32,764 nt of DNA from a virus. The stretch lies in the IMG/VR virus record IMGVR_UViG_3300018416_000060, positions 1 through 32,764 of that record, one strand, 5' to 3'. The position numbers and the translations under genes are program-made. Positions 8,925 to 15,881 of this stretch are shown in pieces. A model generated the notes under the pieces. It worked only from the letters and a program-made list of their open reading frames with translations. It had not been told where the DNA came from and did not search any database. How positions within the stretch are numbered: position 1 is the first letter of the stretch; each line of letters starts with the position of its first letter.

Positions 8925-8932
8925 TATTTATA
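8925..8932 (-). promoter_or_regulatory. T4-type late promoter
   Basis: The minus strand reads TATAAATA, the exact T4 late promoter box. It lies in the short gap after the gp41-like gene, 22 bases upstream of the ATG at 8903, so it separates the early replication genes from a late-expressed downstream gene. Confidence 0.75.
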
Positions 8933-8933
8933 A

Positions 8934-10352
8934 CTATATCAACCCTCCGGCAGAAAACCTCTTCTTTCCTTCTCCTAGCTGCCGTACACCAAAGTCTGTC
9001 TTATCAAATACAGCAACATCATCATCTTGTTTCTTGATATCACCCGAATCTTGATGGATGGTCTGCTGTACACTTTCCTCTAAATCATATATCTTCATCT
9101 TCGCTCTGTCAATACCCACGAGGAATCTTCTATAATAAGAAAGATCACCCCATCGATTCTTGAGCTGTTTGATCATCAGCTGATTGAGGGAATCGAGTTG
9201 CTCAGACGTAATCAGACCAAAGATGGCATCAGCAGTATGGGTGATACCCATCGATTCAGATGTATTGGTCAGATCGACATCAGAGTTGCCATATCCATCT
9301 CGGTTGAACTGGGATGATGTGACAACAGCACAATTATTCTCCATTGCCAGACCACGGACCTCTTCGGCAATAGATTTCACAAGAGTGTAAGAGTTTGCAG
9401 CTGCGGCTCCTTTCACACGAGAAGAAGCACAGATATTCAGGTAATCAACGAACACGACATCTGGAATAAAATTCTTTTTCATTTTAAGTTCGTTCAATAG
9501 ATGTCGAAAGTGTCCCACGTGAGCACTTCCGGTTGGATATTCCTTAATGATCAATTTGCCAGGAGTCTTCGATCTGTATCGAGCAATTCTCTTCTCAAAA
9601 ACATCACGAGGAATCTCTCCGACCTCATCGAGGGTAATGTCCATAATGTTGGCATCGATCCTCCGGGCAACCTCTTCTTCAGCCAATTCCATGGTGATGA
9701 ATAAGACATTCTTGCCATGCATCAACATCGAGGATGCCATGTGGCATTTGACCAGAGATTTACCGCCACCAGTAGTGGCCAGTAGTACAGTCATCGATTT
9801 ACGAGGTAGACCACCCTTGGTGATCTTGTTCATTAATTCAATATCAAACGGAATTCTTTCCTCTTTCTTATGGTAATAATCATAGCGATCATCATTCTGC
9901 ACGAGGAAATCATGGCCGATACTCGAATCAAAAGAGATACCGAGAGAATCAGCCAGAATTTTTGGGATTTCTCCCTTGTCCATATCACCACCCTGTCCTT
10001 CAAGGATCATAATGGATTTACGGACTGAATTAAATAGATCCCTATCTTGGCAAAATTTCTCTGTCTCGTCGATAAGGAACTCTGTGTTTGTATCTTCGTC
10101 TAACGAAAGACCCCGAACGATGTCTTGTACTTCTTTGTACGCGTCTTCGTTCAGGTCTGTTCGGTTATCCAGGCAGAGACCCAAAGCCTCCTTTGACGGA
10201 GGCTCGGAATATTTCTCAACATACTCACAGATAGTGGAATATACCTTCTGGTAATTCCTATCTTCAAAATAATCTGATTTTAGATAAGGGTATACCTTTC
10301 GGTAGTAGTCCTCATTCAGTATCAGATTCGATAAGATCGTCTTCTCTAGCAT
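8934..10352 (-). CDS. 41: Replicative DNA helicase, T4 gp41-like (DnaB family)
   Basis: 472 aa, the usual length of the T4 gp41 family. It unwinds the lagging-strand template as a hexamer and recruits primase. An N-terminal helical domain (1-140) precedes a RecA-like motor with Walker A TTGGGKS at 193-199, the H1a-type segment VLFITMELAEEEVARR at 216-231, Walker B VVFVDYLNI near 303 and the sensor-like SSQFNRDG. Its start lies inside the end of uvsX, so the two are translationally linked. Neighbours UvsX, gp32, gp59 and gp33 confirm the assignment. A sigma70-like promoter inside uvsX (10510-10539) may give extra expression. Confidence 0.93.
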   Translation of the reverse strand: MLEKTILSNLILNEDYYRKVYPYLKSDYFEDRNYQKVYSTICEYVEKYSEPPSKEALGLCLDNRTDLNEDAYKEVQDIVRGLSLDEDTNTEFLIDETEKFCQDRDLFNSVRKSIMILEGQGGDMDKGEIPKILADSLGISFDSSIGHDFLVQNDDRYDYYHKKEERIPFDIELMNKITKGGLPRKSMTVLLATTGGGKSLVKCHMASSMLMHGKNVLFITMELAEEEVARRIDANIMDITLDEVGEIPRDVFEKRIARYRSKTPGKLIIKEYPTGSAHVGHFRHLLNELKMKKNFIPDVVFVDYLNICASSRVKGAAAANSYTLVKSIAEEVRGLAMENNCAVVTSSQFNRDGYGNSDVDLTNTSESMGITHTADAIFGLITSEQLDSLNQLMIKQLKNRWGDLSYYRRFLVGIDRAKMKIYDLEESVQQTIHQDSGDIKKQDDDVAVFDKTDFGVRQLGEGKKRFSAGGLI

Positions 10353-11379
10353 ATTCTTCTCTATCAGCCATTGTTAGTTTAAATTTATCTTCGACGAATC
10401 GTTTGAATTTCGGGTCTTCGCACAGACCTTCGAAGAATTCATGGTCGCCTTCGATATCTTTCAGTCGACGTTTCGGTTCGATAATCTCACCAGTCGACAT
10501 ATCCACCATATTATACCATCCTTGCGTGGCCTTTGTCAAGTGCCCTGATTCAAGAGCCAGATCAAAGAGTGCAGACCATTTCTGGATGCCGGTTTCAAAC
10601 ATAACAGTGAAGGGAAGTTTTGCCTTCTCTTTCACGTATCGCGATTTCTCAATGTTGATCGTGAATTTGAATCCAGCCAATTCAGACCCATCCTTCTCCT
10701 GTGATTTAGAGATGATGAAGATTTGATTAGCTGAATAGTAGATCCCCGTACCGCCAGACACGATTGCCTTGGGGAATAACCCCATTTCTTGGTAGACGTG
10801 ATTGATAGCGACGCAGGGGAGATCCTTGGTCGTTAACTTGGGGGTGATGATACGGAATAAAGATTTCAGTTGTTTTGCCCGTGACATATCGGCAACCGAT
10901 TTCTCATTCAACGCATCTTCGACCTCTTTCTTCGAGGCCAAGTTACCGATTGAATCGATCATAATATAGACACGATCTCCACGTTCGATGTCGTCGAGTC
11001 GTTTTGTCATATCGAACTTGAGCTGTTCGACATCTTCGATAGGGACATGAAGTACTCGATTGGTATCGATATCATAACTCTCAAGATAGTCGGGAGTGAC
11101 GCCATATTCTGAATCATAGAATATAGCAATACCATCCTCGTATCGGTCGAGATATGCCTTCATGCAATATAGACCCAAGAGGGTCTTGAAGCTCTTCGAA
11201 GCTCCGGCAAACACTGTAAGACCAGGAATCAACCCGCCATCGAGTGAACCACTGAACGCGATATTAAGAATCGGGAGTTCAGTCTTGATTGGTTGTTTCT
11301 CGTTGAAGAAAGTTGATTTTGATAGTACAGATGAGTGTTTGACAGTGCCTGCTTTGAGCATTTTGTCCATTAGACTCAT
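10312..11379 (-). CDS. uvsX: UvsX, RecA-like recombinase
   Basis: 355 aa, close to the 390-aa T4 protein. It forms filaments on single-stranded DNA and drives strand invasion and recombination-dependent replication. Walker A reads GASKSFKT at 59-66, matching the T4 UvsX-type SKSFKS loop rather than bacterial RecA (GPESSGKT). IYDSEYGVTPDYL follows, and RVYIMIDSIGNL is Walker B, with AINHVYQEMG as the L2/MAW-type region. The C-terminal tail is acidic. It lies between an ORF of 94 codons and gp41; four-base ATGA-type overlap with the former. Single-strand DNA binding would be assisted by the gp32-like protein encoded upstream. Confidence 0.93.
   Translation of the reverse strand: MSLMDKMLKAGTVKHSSVLSKSTFFNEKQPIKTELPILNIAFSGSLDGGLIPGLTVFAGASKSFKTLLGLYCMKAYLDRYEDGIAIFYDSEYGVTPDYLESYDIDTNRVLHVPIEDVEQLKFDMTKRLDDIERGDRVYIMIDSIGNLASKKEVEDALNEKSVADMSRAKQLKSLFRIITPKLTTKDLPCVAINHVYQEMGLFPKAIVSGGTGIYYSANQIFIISKSQEKDGSELAGFKFTINIEKSRYVKEKAKLPFTVMFETGIQKWSALFDLALESGHLTKATQGWYNMVDMSTGEIIEPKRRLKDIEGDHEFFEGLCEDPKFKRFVEDKFKLTMADREEYAREDDLIESDTE
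10510..10539 (-). promoter_or_regulatory. Intragenic sigma70-type promoter before gene 41
   Basis: On the minus strand TTGACA (10539-10534) is followed after 18 bases by TATAAT (10515-10510); both boxes are perfect. It lies inside the 3' part of uvsX and points to the gp41-like gene. Host RNA polymerase could use it early in infection. Confidence 0.55.
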
Positions 11380-11660
11380 GTAATATCTCCATTCATAATT
11401 TGGTAAAGTCGATCAGCAAACGCATCGAGTTTTTCATACCGATCGGGCCAATAGATATAATCCTTCTCTGGATTGTTCTTCAGATTATTAATCAAAGGCA
11501 TTACGGTATCATATAACATTTTTGCGCGGCTGTCAACCGTTTCTAATTGAGAAGATAAATCTTCTGCCGAAGCCTGAGCAATACGAACTGCTTCCAGTTC
11601 ATTCTCATCAACAGCAGTAAAGCCAAAATCAAAGTCTAAGGGGTCATTGACAATAGCCAT
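11376..11660 (-). CDS. Conserved small protein between genes 32 and uvsX
   Basis: 94 aa, acidic N-terminus (DPLDFDFGFTAVDENELEAV) followed by helical, probably coiled-coil sequence. No catalytic motif, signal or membrane segment. An AAGGAG ribosome site sits directly after the U-run of the gene 32 terminator, and the stop overlaps the uvsX start (ATGA). Its fixed position between gp32 and UvsX suggests a role in replication or recombination, for example as a mediator, but no homology to T4 UvsY is apparent to me and function is unknown. Confidence 0.7.
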   Translation of the reverse strand: MAIVNDPLDFDFGFTAVDENELEAVRIAQASAEDLSSQLETVDSRAKMLYDTVMPLINNLKNNPEKDYIYWPDRYEKLDAFADRLYQIMNGDIT

Positions 11661-11673
11661 GTTTGTTCTCCTT

Positions 11674-11698
11674 AAAAAAGGGGGGCCGGGTGGCCCCC
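11674..11698 (-). terminator. Rho-independent terminator after gene 32
   Basis: On the minus strand GGGGGCC and GGCCCCC (7 bp, all G-C) enclose a four-base loop and are followed by six Ts. It lies 6 bases past the gene 32 stop and just before the ribosome site of the next gene, so it can set a high ratio of gp32 to UvsX, as in T4-type phages. Confidence 0.85.
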
Positions 11699-11704
11699 AT
11701 CTAC

Positions 11705-12625
11705 TTAGGCCTTAGCCAATTCCTTGAAGATAGAAAGGTCATCATCATCGTCGTCATCGACAACTGGATTAGCCACTTCCTTCATCATAGGTTCTGGTTC
11801 AGATTTCATTGATGAACTCAGATCAAGTACATCTTCCTCTTCTTCCTTAAAGGGGTCTGAAGAAGCTGCTGCATTACCAAGATCAAGAACTCGATACAAT
11901 TTCTGCTTGAGTTCGTCATAGGACTTGAAGTTTGAAGGGTCGAGCAACTCTTGGAGAGAGTGTTGCTTTTCCCAAATTGCTTCAAGATCTTCATCATCAT
12001 CTGACAAGGCCGAAGGAGCATCAAACTCTGACTTGTCATAATTAGGGTATCCTTCGAATTGACGGATCTTCAATCGGAAGTTTGCACCTTCCCAGAAGTC
12101 GAAAGGATTGACTGGAGCCTCATCTTCAAAAGATGGGTTCATCAGATCATTCAACTTGTCGAAGATCTTCTTGCCGAATTGATAAAGGAATACCTTTCCT
12201 TCGTTCTCAGGATTTGCAGAATCCTTCACGACATAAACATTGGCGATATACTTGAGTCGACGCTTCTGTTTACGAGCCAGTTCCTTATCCGATTCCAGTC
12301 CAGAGTTCCACAACTTAGAGTTGTATTCTGATACCGGATCATCTTGGTTGAGAGTCGTGAGTGAATTCTCGATGTACCAAAGACCAGTAGGGCCTTGAAA
12401 GCCGTGGTCCCAAATACGCACGAATGGCATTTCTTCACCCTTGGGAGCAGGCAAGAATCGCAGAATGGCGAAACCATTCCCAGCCTTGTCTCGTTGGGGT
12501 TTCCAGAATTTACCTTCGTTTGGATCTGAATAGGTCTTTGAGGACAGCTTGTCTAGCTCTGCATTGAGCTTGTCAAGTGATTTGGTACGATTCTTCTTGA
12601 GTGCTGAAAAGTCGTTTAGTGCCAT
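11705..12625 (-). CDS. 32: Single-stranded DNA-binding protein, T4 gp32-like, lacking the zinc cysteines
   Basis: 306 aa (T4: 301). It coats ssDNA at forks and binds gp59 and UvsX. The N-terminal cooperativity domain is basic (SALKKNRTKSLDKL); the core has WDHGFQGPTGLWYIENS at 72-88 and ANVYVVKDSANPENEGKVFLYQFGKKI, near identical in pattern to T4. The C-terminal tail is highly acidic, with seven Asp in a row near the end before LSIFKELAKA. T4 gp32 binds Zn through His64, Cys77, Cys87 and Cys90; here the matching His74 remains but the segment ENSLTTLNQDDPVSEY has no Cys, and the protein has none at all. It must fold without that zinc site. Confidence 0.93.
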   Translation of the reverse strand: MALNDFSALKKNRTKSLDKLNAELDKLSSKTYSDPNEGKFWKPQRDKAGNGFAILRFLPAPKGEEMPFVRIWDHGFQGPTGLWYIENSLTTLNQDDPVSEYNSKLWNSGLESDKELARKQKRRLKYIANVYVVKDSANPENEGKVFLYQFGKKIFDKLNDLMNPSFEDEAPVNPFDFWEGANFRLKIRQFEGYPNYDKSEFDAPSALSDDDEDLEAIWEKQHSLQELLDPSNFKSYDELKQKLYRVLDLGNAAASSDPFKEEEEDVLDLSSSMKSEPEPMMKEVANPVVDDDDDDDLSIFKELAKA

Positions 12626-12676
12626 AGTTGTTTCTCCTTTATATAGCGATGTATGTTTTTAATATTGCGTTGTATG

Positions 12677-13282
12677 TCATAACAAAAAGTGATTCTTGAC
12701 ATAGTCTGAGAATCGCTTGGGTTCGAAATCTAAGAAGGGTTTATACTTTTTAGATTTGCGTATTATATCACATGCTACGAACTTGTCAAGAACTTTTTCG
12801 TCCCAATAGGGAAAAATCTTAGCCAGATGCGATAGGATGGTGAACGTCTCCAACGATATCTGCTTCTGCAAGAGCAGTGTCATAATATAAGGATGTTGTC
12901 CTTCATGTGATATAAAGTTTTCCTTGTAGTCATCTTTCAACGACTTCAAGTCGGATTTAAAAAGATACCCGAGTGACTCAATTTTCTTTCGCCATTCGTT
13001 ATAGATTTGTGCCCCTTGGGGCTCTACGATATCTCTAATCCATGTATCTGGTTTGACCAAAAGATTGGCCAGTAACACATTTTCCCAATCTTCTTGTCTC
13101 GTCAACTTCCGAAAGTAGAATGTGTCATTGCGTGTTCGAAACGTCTCATAAGACGCCTTGACCTTGCCATTATATTTATGATAGTCGTACTGATCTGTCG
13201 TAAAATGTTTCTTCAGGGCAAGGTATTTTATATACGCTGAGTACGCTTCCTCATTTGCATAGGTCTGTGAGATCTGCCTCAT
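12677..13282 (-). CDS. 59: Helicase loader, T4 gp59-like
   Basis: 201 aa (T4: 217). gp59 loads the gp41 helicase on gp32-coated forks. The all-helical sequence shares the T4 pattern: HKYNGKVKASYETFRTRNDTFYF-type region, then LLANLLVKPDTWIRDI (T4 LIFISNLVANQDAWIGDI), then LLLQKQISLETFTILSHL (T4 LLQSNIISFETFILLDSF). The start overlaps the gp33-like gene by 32 bases. It sits just upstream of gene 32, as in T4. An intragenic promoter for gene 32 lies in its 3' end. Confidence 0.88.
   Translation of the reverse strand: MRQISQTYANEEAYSAYIKYLALKKHFTTDQYDYHKYNGKVKASYETFRTRNDTFYFRKLTRQEDWENVLLANLLVKPDTWIRDIVEPQGAQIYNEWRKKIESLGYLFKSDLKSLKDDYKENFISHEGQHPYIMTLLLQKQISLETFTILSHLAKIFPYWDEKVLDKFVACDIIRKSKKYKPFLDFEPKRFSDYVKNHFLL
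12762..12789 (-). promoter_or_regulatory. Intragenic sigma70-type promoter before gene 32
   Basis: Minus strand TTGACA (12789-12784), 16-base spacer, TATAAT (12767-12762), inside the 3' end of the gp59-like gene and about 140 bases before the gene 32 ATG. With the terminator at 11674-11698 it would define a one-gene gp32 transcript. Confidence 0.6.
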
Positions 13283-13511
13283 CTTTTTGCACCATTCGTA
13301 GTTGTACGGCTTCGGTTCGAATTTTTTCTTTTAAAATCGAAGACTTCTTAATTACATCGGCAACAGATTCAATCTCCAAGTTATTTCTTTCCGCGTACTC
13401 GACAAGCGCATCGATGTAGGGAACACCACTTGATATCATCTTAGATATCGCGTGATGAATTTTTTCAGGGGTCATAGATACTACCATATTATAAGGTTCC
13501 TCTTCATCCAT
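13251..13511 (-). CDS. 33: Late transcription coactivator, T4 gp33-like
   Basis: 86 aa (T4 gp33: 112). gp33 binds the RNA polymerase beta flap and links the sliding clamp to late transcription with gp55. The central segment KMISSGVPYIDALVEYAERNNLEIESVADVIKKSSILKEKIRTEA follows the T4 gp33 pattern KMVEEFGMSYLEATTAFLEENSIPE...IIEKIQSEA. (Only the helical core is conserved; the N-terminus is shorter.) Its neighbour order 33-59-32 is that of T4. A perfect sigma70-like promoter lies 16 bases upstream, so it is probably made early, in time to switch on the TATAAATA promoters seen elsewhere in this window. Confidence 0.8.
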   Translation of the reverse strand: MDEEEPYNMVVSMTPEKIHHAISKMISSGVPYIDALVEYAERNNLEIESVADVIKKSSILKEKIRTEAVQLRMVQKDEADLTDLCK

Positions 13512-13526
13512 TTGTTAATCCTTGCT

Positions 13527-13555
13527 ATTATATCAAGTACTGATACAAATGTCAA
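13527..13555 (-). promoter_or_regulatory. Consensus sigma70-type early promoter for the gene 33-59-32 operon
   Basis: Minus strand TTGACA (13555-13550), exactly 17 bases, TATAAT (13532-13527). It lies in the gap between the sulfotransferase stop and the gp33-like ATG at 13511 and is as close to the E. coli consensus as possible. Confidence 0.8.
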
Positions 13556-14248
13556 TTAAAGTTTTAATTTTTTGTAATTGAGGGCATCGAATACCTCTTG
13601 TGAGATATCATTAATGCCCGATAATCGCCACGGAAATGATGATGTCCCATAGTAATTTTTAGGGACACCGGTGAGATAATATTCAACCATCGACTCCGTA
13701 AAGTCTGGTGAGTTTTGGACTGAACCAAATTTGGGCAATTTCGTGTCCTTTCCTGTTCTTGTCCATCCATATTTAGACTCGATCTGATTCAAAATTTCTT
13801 CTCTACGCTCATCGACTAACATGTCTTCATAACGTATTACGAATACATCTAATTTGGTATCTAGCACCCACCCTCTTGCCCAGGTCTCGTAGATCCTGCC
13901 TTGAACCTTAACGTCGGGGTATGGTTGCATTGTTCCATCACTAGAAGGTAACCATTCCATCACATCAATCCCAGCAGAACAATCCCGGCGGAACTCATAC
14001 ATCGTTCGATGGAATGACATGTCTCTTCTGGTGAAAAGAGATTCAGTCCACATGTAAGGGCTTTTATGAATTGCTATAACTGGGGCACTAGGTGTCCAAT
14101 CGGGGTCTGGTTCAAATCGATGTTTGTAGATGTCGGACTCGGTCCTTTCATTATTGATTGCACGTACACCAAAGACCTTATCGAGGAGCGTCACAGTCAT
14201 ATTAGTGCCCGATCTCATTAGGCCAAAGATATAATATCGAGGCTTCAT
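13556..14248 (-). CDS. Sulfotransferase-like protein (tandem copy 1)
   Basis: 230 aa. The N-terminus YYIFGLMRSGTNMTVTLLDK (5-24) carries the PAPS 5'-phosphosulfate loop (R-S-G-T), and VIAIHKSPYMWTESLF plus VFVIRYEDMLVDER form the later family blocks. It is a paralogue of the next upstream gene: both share the YYIFGL-x-R-(S/T)-G-T opening, a K-(N/S)-PYxW-x-ES segment and an RYEDxxxD segment, which points to an old tandem duplication. ATGA overlap at 14245-14248 couples their translation. Likely cytoplasmic, sulfating a glycan or metabolite; acceptor unknown. Its stop is directly beside the -35 box of the gene 33 promoter. Confidence 0.7.
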   Translation of the reverse strand: MKPRYYIFGLMRSGTNMTVTLLDKVFGVRAINNERTESDIYKHRFEPDPDWTPSAPVIAIHKSPYMWTESLFTRRDMSFHRTMYEFRRDCSAGIDVMEWLPSSDGTMQPYPDVKVQGRIYETWARGWVLDTKLDVFVIRYEDMLVDERREEILNQIESKYGWTRTGKDTKLPKFGSVQNSPDFTESMVEYYLTGVPKNYYGTSSFPWRLSGINDISQEVFDALNYKKLKL

Positions 14249-14955
14249 AAGGGTTTATATCCCATTTTTAACATAGTATATTTGTCTAGTCTTTTGGTGA
14301 TTTGGGCAATTGCGTTTGCAGATAATTCGACCGGAGTTTGTTTCTGATAGTATTCTATTCGAGCATCGTCCAAATCACCACTGTCGACAATGGAACCGGC
14401 CGGCCAAAATAAGAAACTATCCATAGGAATCCACTTGTGTGTCTCACGCCATTCAGGTGGATTAAATTCACCTATGATCTTATCACAAGCCATACGAAGG
14501 ATCGATTCCTTCACCCGATCATCAATCAGGTCTTCGTATCGAAGAATCCAAATTTTACCGTAATCGATATAACTTTTTGTTTGATTGACCCAATGATGAT
14601 AGCACTCGTTCCAAATTAGTGCAAGTGCTTCAACATCGATCCCGTTTATATAAACAGAATCTTTGCTTTTCAGATCTTCGTATATCGTTTGGGTTTCGAA
14701 AAAATCTTTACGTTTTCTAAAGACAATCGATTCGATCCATGTATATGGATTTTTGGTTAGAACCAGTGCTGGAATATCTTTATCGTACGACCAGGCCTCG
14801 TCCATGTTGACGATATGTTTCCAAGGCTTTCCCCAGTCTTTGAGAATGGGAAAATCTCTATTCTGGATCTCTGACCCGTCATAATTAGCCTCAACCACCC
14901 TTTCGAGAAATTGAGTTCCGGTTCTTTGCAAACCGAAAATGTAATATGGTATCAT
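14245..14955 (-). CDS. Sulfotransferase-like protein (tandem copy 2)
   Basis: 236 aa. PAPS loop at IFGLQRTGTQFLERVVE (6-22); LVLTKNPYTWIESIVFRKRK and IWILRYEDLIDDRVKES match the paralogue at 13556-14248. The C-terminal half is more diverged, so the two may use different acceptors. No signal peptide. It begins 19 bases after a hairpin-forming stretch (14974-15014) and is the first gene of the pair. Sulfotransferases recur three times in this window, unusual for a phage; the common target is unknown. Confidence 0.7.
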   Translation of the reverse strand: MIPYYIFGLQRTGTQFLERVVEANYDGSEIQNRDFPILKDWGKPWKHIVNMDEAWSYDKDIPALVLTKNPYTWIESIVFRKRKDFFETQTIYEDLKSKDSVYINGIDVEALALIWNECYHHWVNQTKSYIDYGKIWILRYEDLIDDRVKESILRMACDKIIGEFNPPEWRETHKWIPMDSFLFWPAGSIVDSGDLDDARIEYYQKQTPVELSANAIAQITKRLDKYTMLKMGYKPL

Positions 14956-14973
14956 AATATATTCCGTTGTGGT

Positions 14974-15014
14974 GTGGAGTTTTTTGGTGCCTTACCGACG
15001 GCCAGGAACTCCAC
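14974..15014 (-). other. Intergenic hairpin of unknown role
   Basis: On the minus strand GTGGAGTT (15014-15007) can pair with AACTCCAC (14981-14974), 8 bp, closing a 25-base loop that itself contains short complementary pieces and an A-run. There is no U-run after the stem, so it is not a standard terminator. It could be a 5' leader element of the sulfotransferase gene or protect the 3' end of the upstream small-gene transcript. Confidence 0.4.
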
Positions 15015-15033
15015 TAAAACCTGAATTACTTAT

Positions 15034-15210
15034 TTAGACTTGGTGAGGGACCTCCTCACGTCGTCTACCACAACCTTTGCTGTCCTGCGTCTTTTCAGGC
15101 GGACACTTGATCACTGGATCGATTATATCAATCGAATGTTGGGCGTTAGCCGCAAATGAAACTGATATAATCATAATCAAAGATACTAAAATGTTTCTTT
15201 GAGTTTTCAT
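15034..15210 (-). CDS. Small secreted protein with signal peptide
   Basis: 58 aa. MKTQRNILVSLIMIISVSFA is a clear signal peptide with probable cleavage after A-A-N-A (residues 20-23). The mature part is about 35 residues, begins near QHSIDIIDPV, has two cysteines (CPPEKTQDSKGC) that could form a disulfide, and ends in charged sequence. No family is recognised. It is the last of four small membrane or export proteins encoded consecutively (15034-15676). Such proteins may act at the host periplasm; function unknown. Confidence 0.65.
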   Translation of the reverse strand: MKTQRNILVSLIMIISVSFAANAQHSIDIIDPVIKCPPEKTQDSKGCGRRREEVPHQV

Positions 15211-15219
15211 GATATTCCC

Positions 15220-15360
15220 TTAGATCATTGGGATGTAGTAGCCAGAATTCATCTGAGCTTCTACCATATATTCGGGATACATGATTGGACCTGCGAGGCC
15301 CATAATACAGGCACCGAGCACAACAACTGCTAGTGCATAATTTCTTAGTTTTATCATCAT
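15220..15360 (-). CDS. Tiny single-span membrane protein
   Basis: 46 aa starting from tandem ATGs at 15360 and 15357. Residues 7-27 (NYALAVVVLGACIMGLAGPI) are one hydrophobic segment, which may be a membrane anchor or uncleaved signal; the tail is MYPEYMVEAQMNSGYYIPMI. Its start overlaps the stop of the previous 32-codon gene (ATGATG/TGA), indicating translational coupling. A longer frame start is possible upstream but would overlap fully with that gene. No known family. Confidence 0.55.
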   Translation of the reverse strand: MMIKLRNYALAVVVLGACIMGLAGPIMYPEYMVEAQMNSGYYIPMI

Positions 15361-15455
15361 GATGCCACCGTCAGTACAATCATTGCGGGGGCAATTAGTA
15401 AAGAAGCTGTAAGTGTAAAAAACATTTGAGCTTCTTCTTTGCATAAAATTTTCAT
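15357..15455 (-). CDS. Tiny membrane protein (32 aa)
   Basis: 32 aa, short polar start (MKILCKEEAQ) followed by a single hydrophobic stretch MFFTLTASLLIAPAMIVLTV. Start ATG overlaps the previous stop by one base (TAATG) and its stop overlaps the following ATGs, so it sits in a tightly coupled chain of four small genes. This tight coupling is the main evidence that it is real. Function unknown; small membrane toxins or holin-like proteins have this build, but nothing specific supports that. Confidence 0.5.
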   Translation of the reverse strand: MKILCKEEAQMFFTLTASLLIAPAMIVLTVAS

Positions 15456-15676
15456 TAACCCTCCCTTGCTGGTGCAGTTACTTTGTAACCTGCTTTTTCC
15501 CACTCTTCGAGGGTTCGGCAAATTGTCTTACGAGTAGTAAGACCTGCAACACCGCGTACTTCAATACGTGCGCAATATTCACCTTGTTCGTTAAGCTTGG
15601 CTGTTTCTTCTACTGCTGGCTTTGCAGTGGCTGGGAGTGCGATCATTAGACACACGAGCGCGATCAGTTTCTTCAT
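15455..15676 (-). CDS. Small periplasmic protein with signal peptide
   Basis: 73 aa. MKKLIALVCLMIALPATAKP is a textbook signal peptide with cleavage after A-T-A. The mature 55 residues contain two cysteines (EYCARIEV and KTICRTLEEW), which fits a periplasmic disulfide, and a host-like fold (basic, with a W-x-x-A-G-Y-K-V end). It resembles small bacterial periplasmic proteins more than virion proteins, so host origin is likely. First gene of the four-gene small-protein chain; AGGAG-like site upstream. Confidence 0.65.
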   Translation of the reverse strand: MKKLIALVCLMIALPATAKPAVEETAKLNEQGEYCARIEVRGVAGLTTRKTICRTLEEWEKAGYKVTAPAREG

Positions 15677-15881
15677 TGAGAACTCCTATCAAAAAATAAT
15701 GAATTTGGGATGATGTAAGGCATCTTTGCCTTGACGGGATTATATATACACAATTTTTTGAGTTTTCAGCTATTGTCCAAAAAAAATTGAGAATTTAATA
15801 TATTCTTAATATTCATCAATTTAGCGTGATCCATTCTGGAACATTATAGATAAAATCATCGTTTTTGTGTATCGTTTTGGA
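15677..15881 (-). other. AT-rich intergenic region
   Basis: 205 bases between the bilin reductase stop and the first small secreted gene. It is very AT-rich and holds a TATAAT box on the minus strand (15744-15739), but no convincing -35 box at the usual distance. An extended -10 or an activator-dependent (middle-type) promoter is possible. No coding sequence was seen. Confidence 0.35.

Noticed and set aside
15739-15767. Promoter with TATAAT at 15744-15739
   Set aside because: The spot 17 bases upstream reads GAAAAC, not a -35 box; kept only as a remark on the intergenic region.
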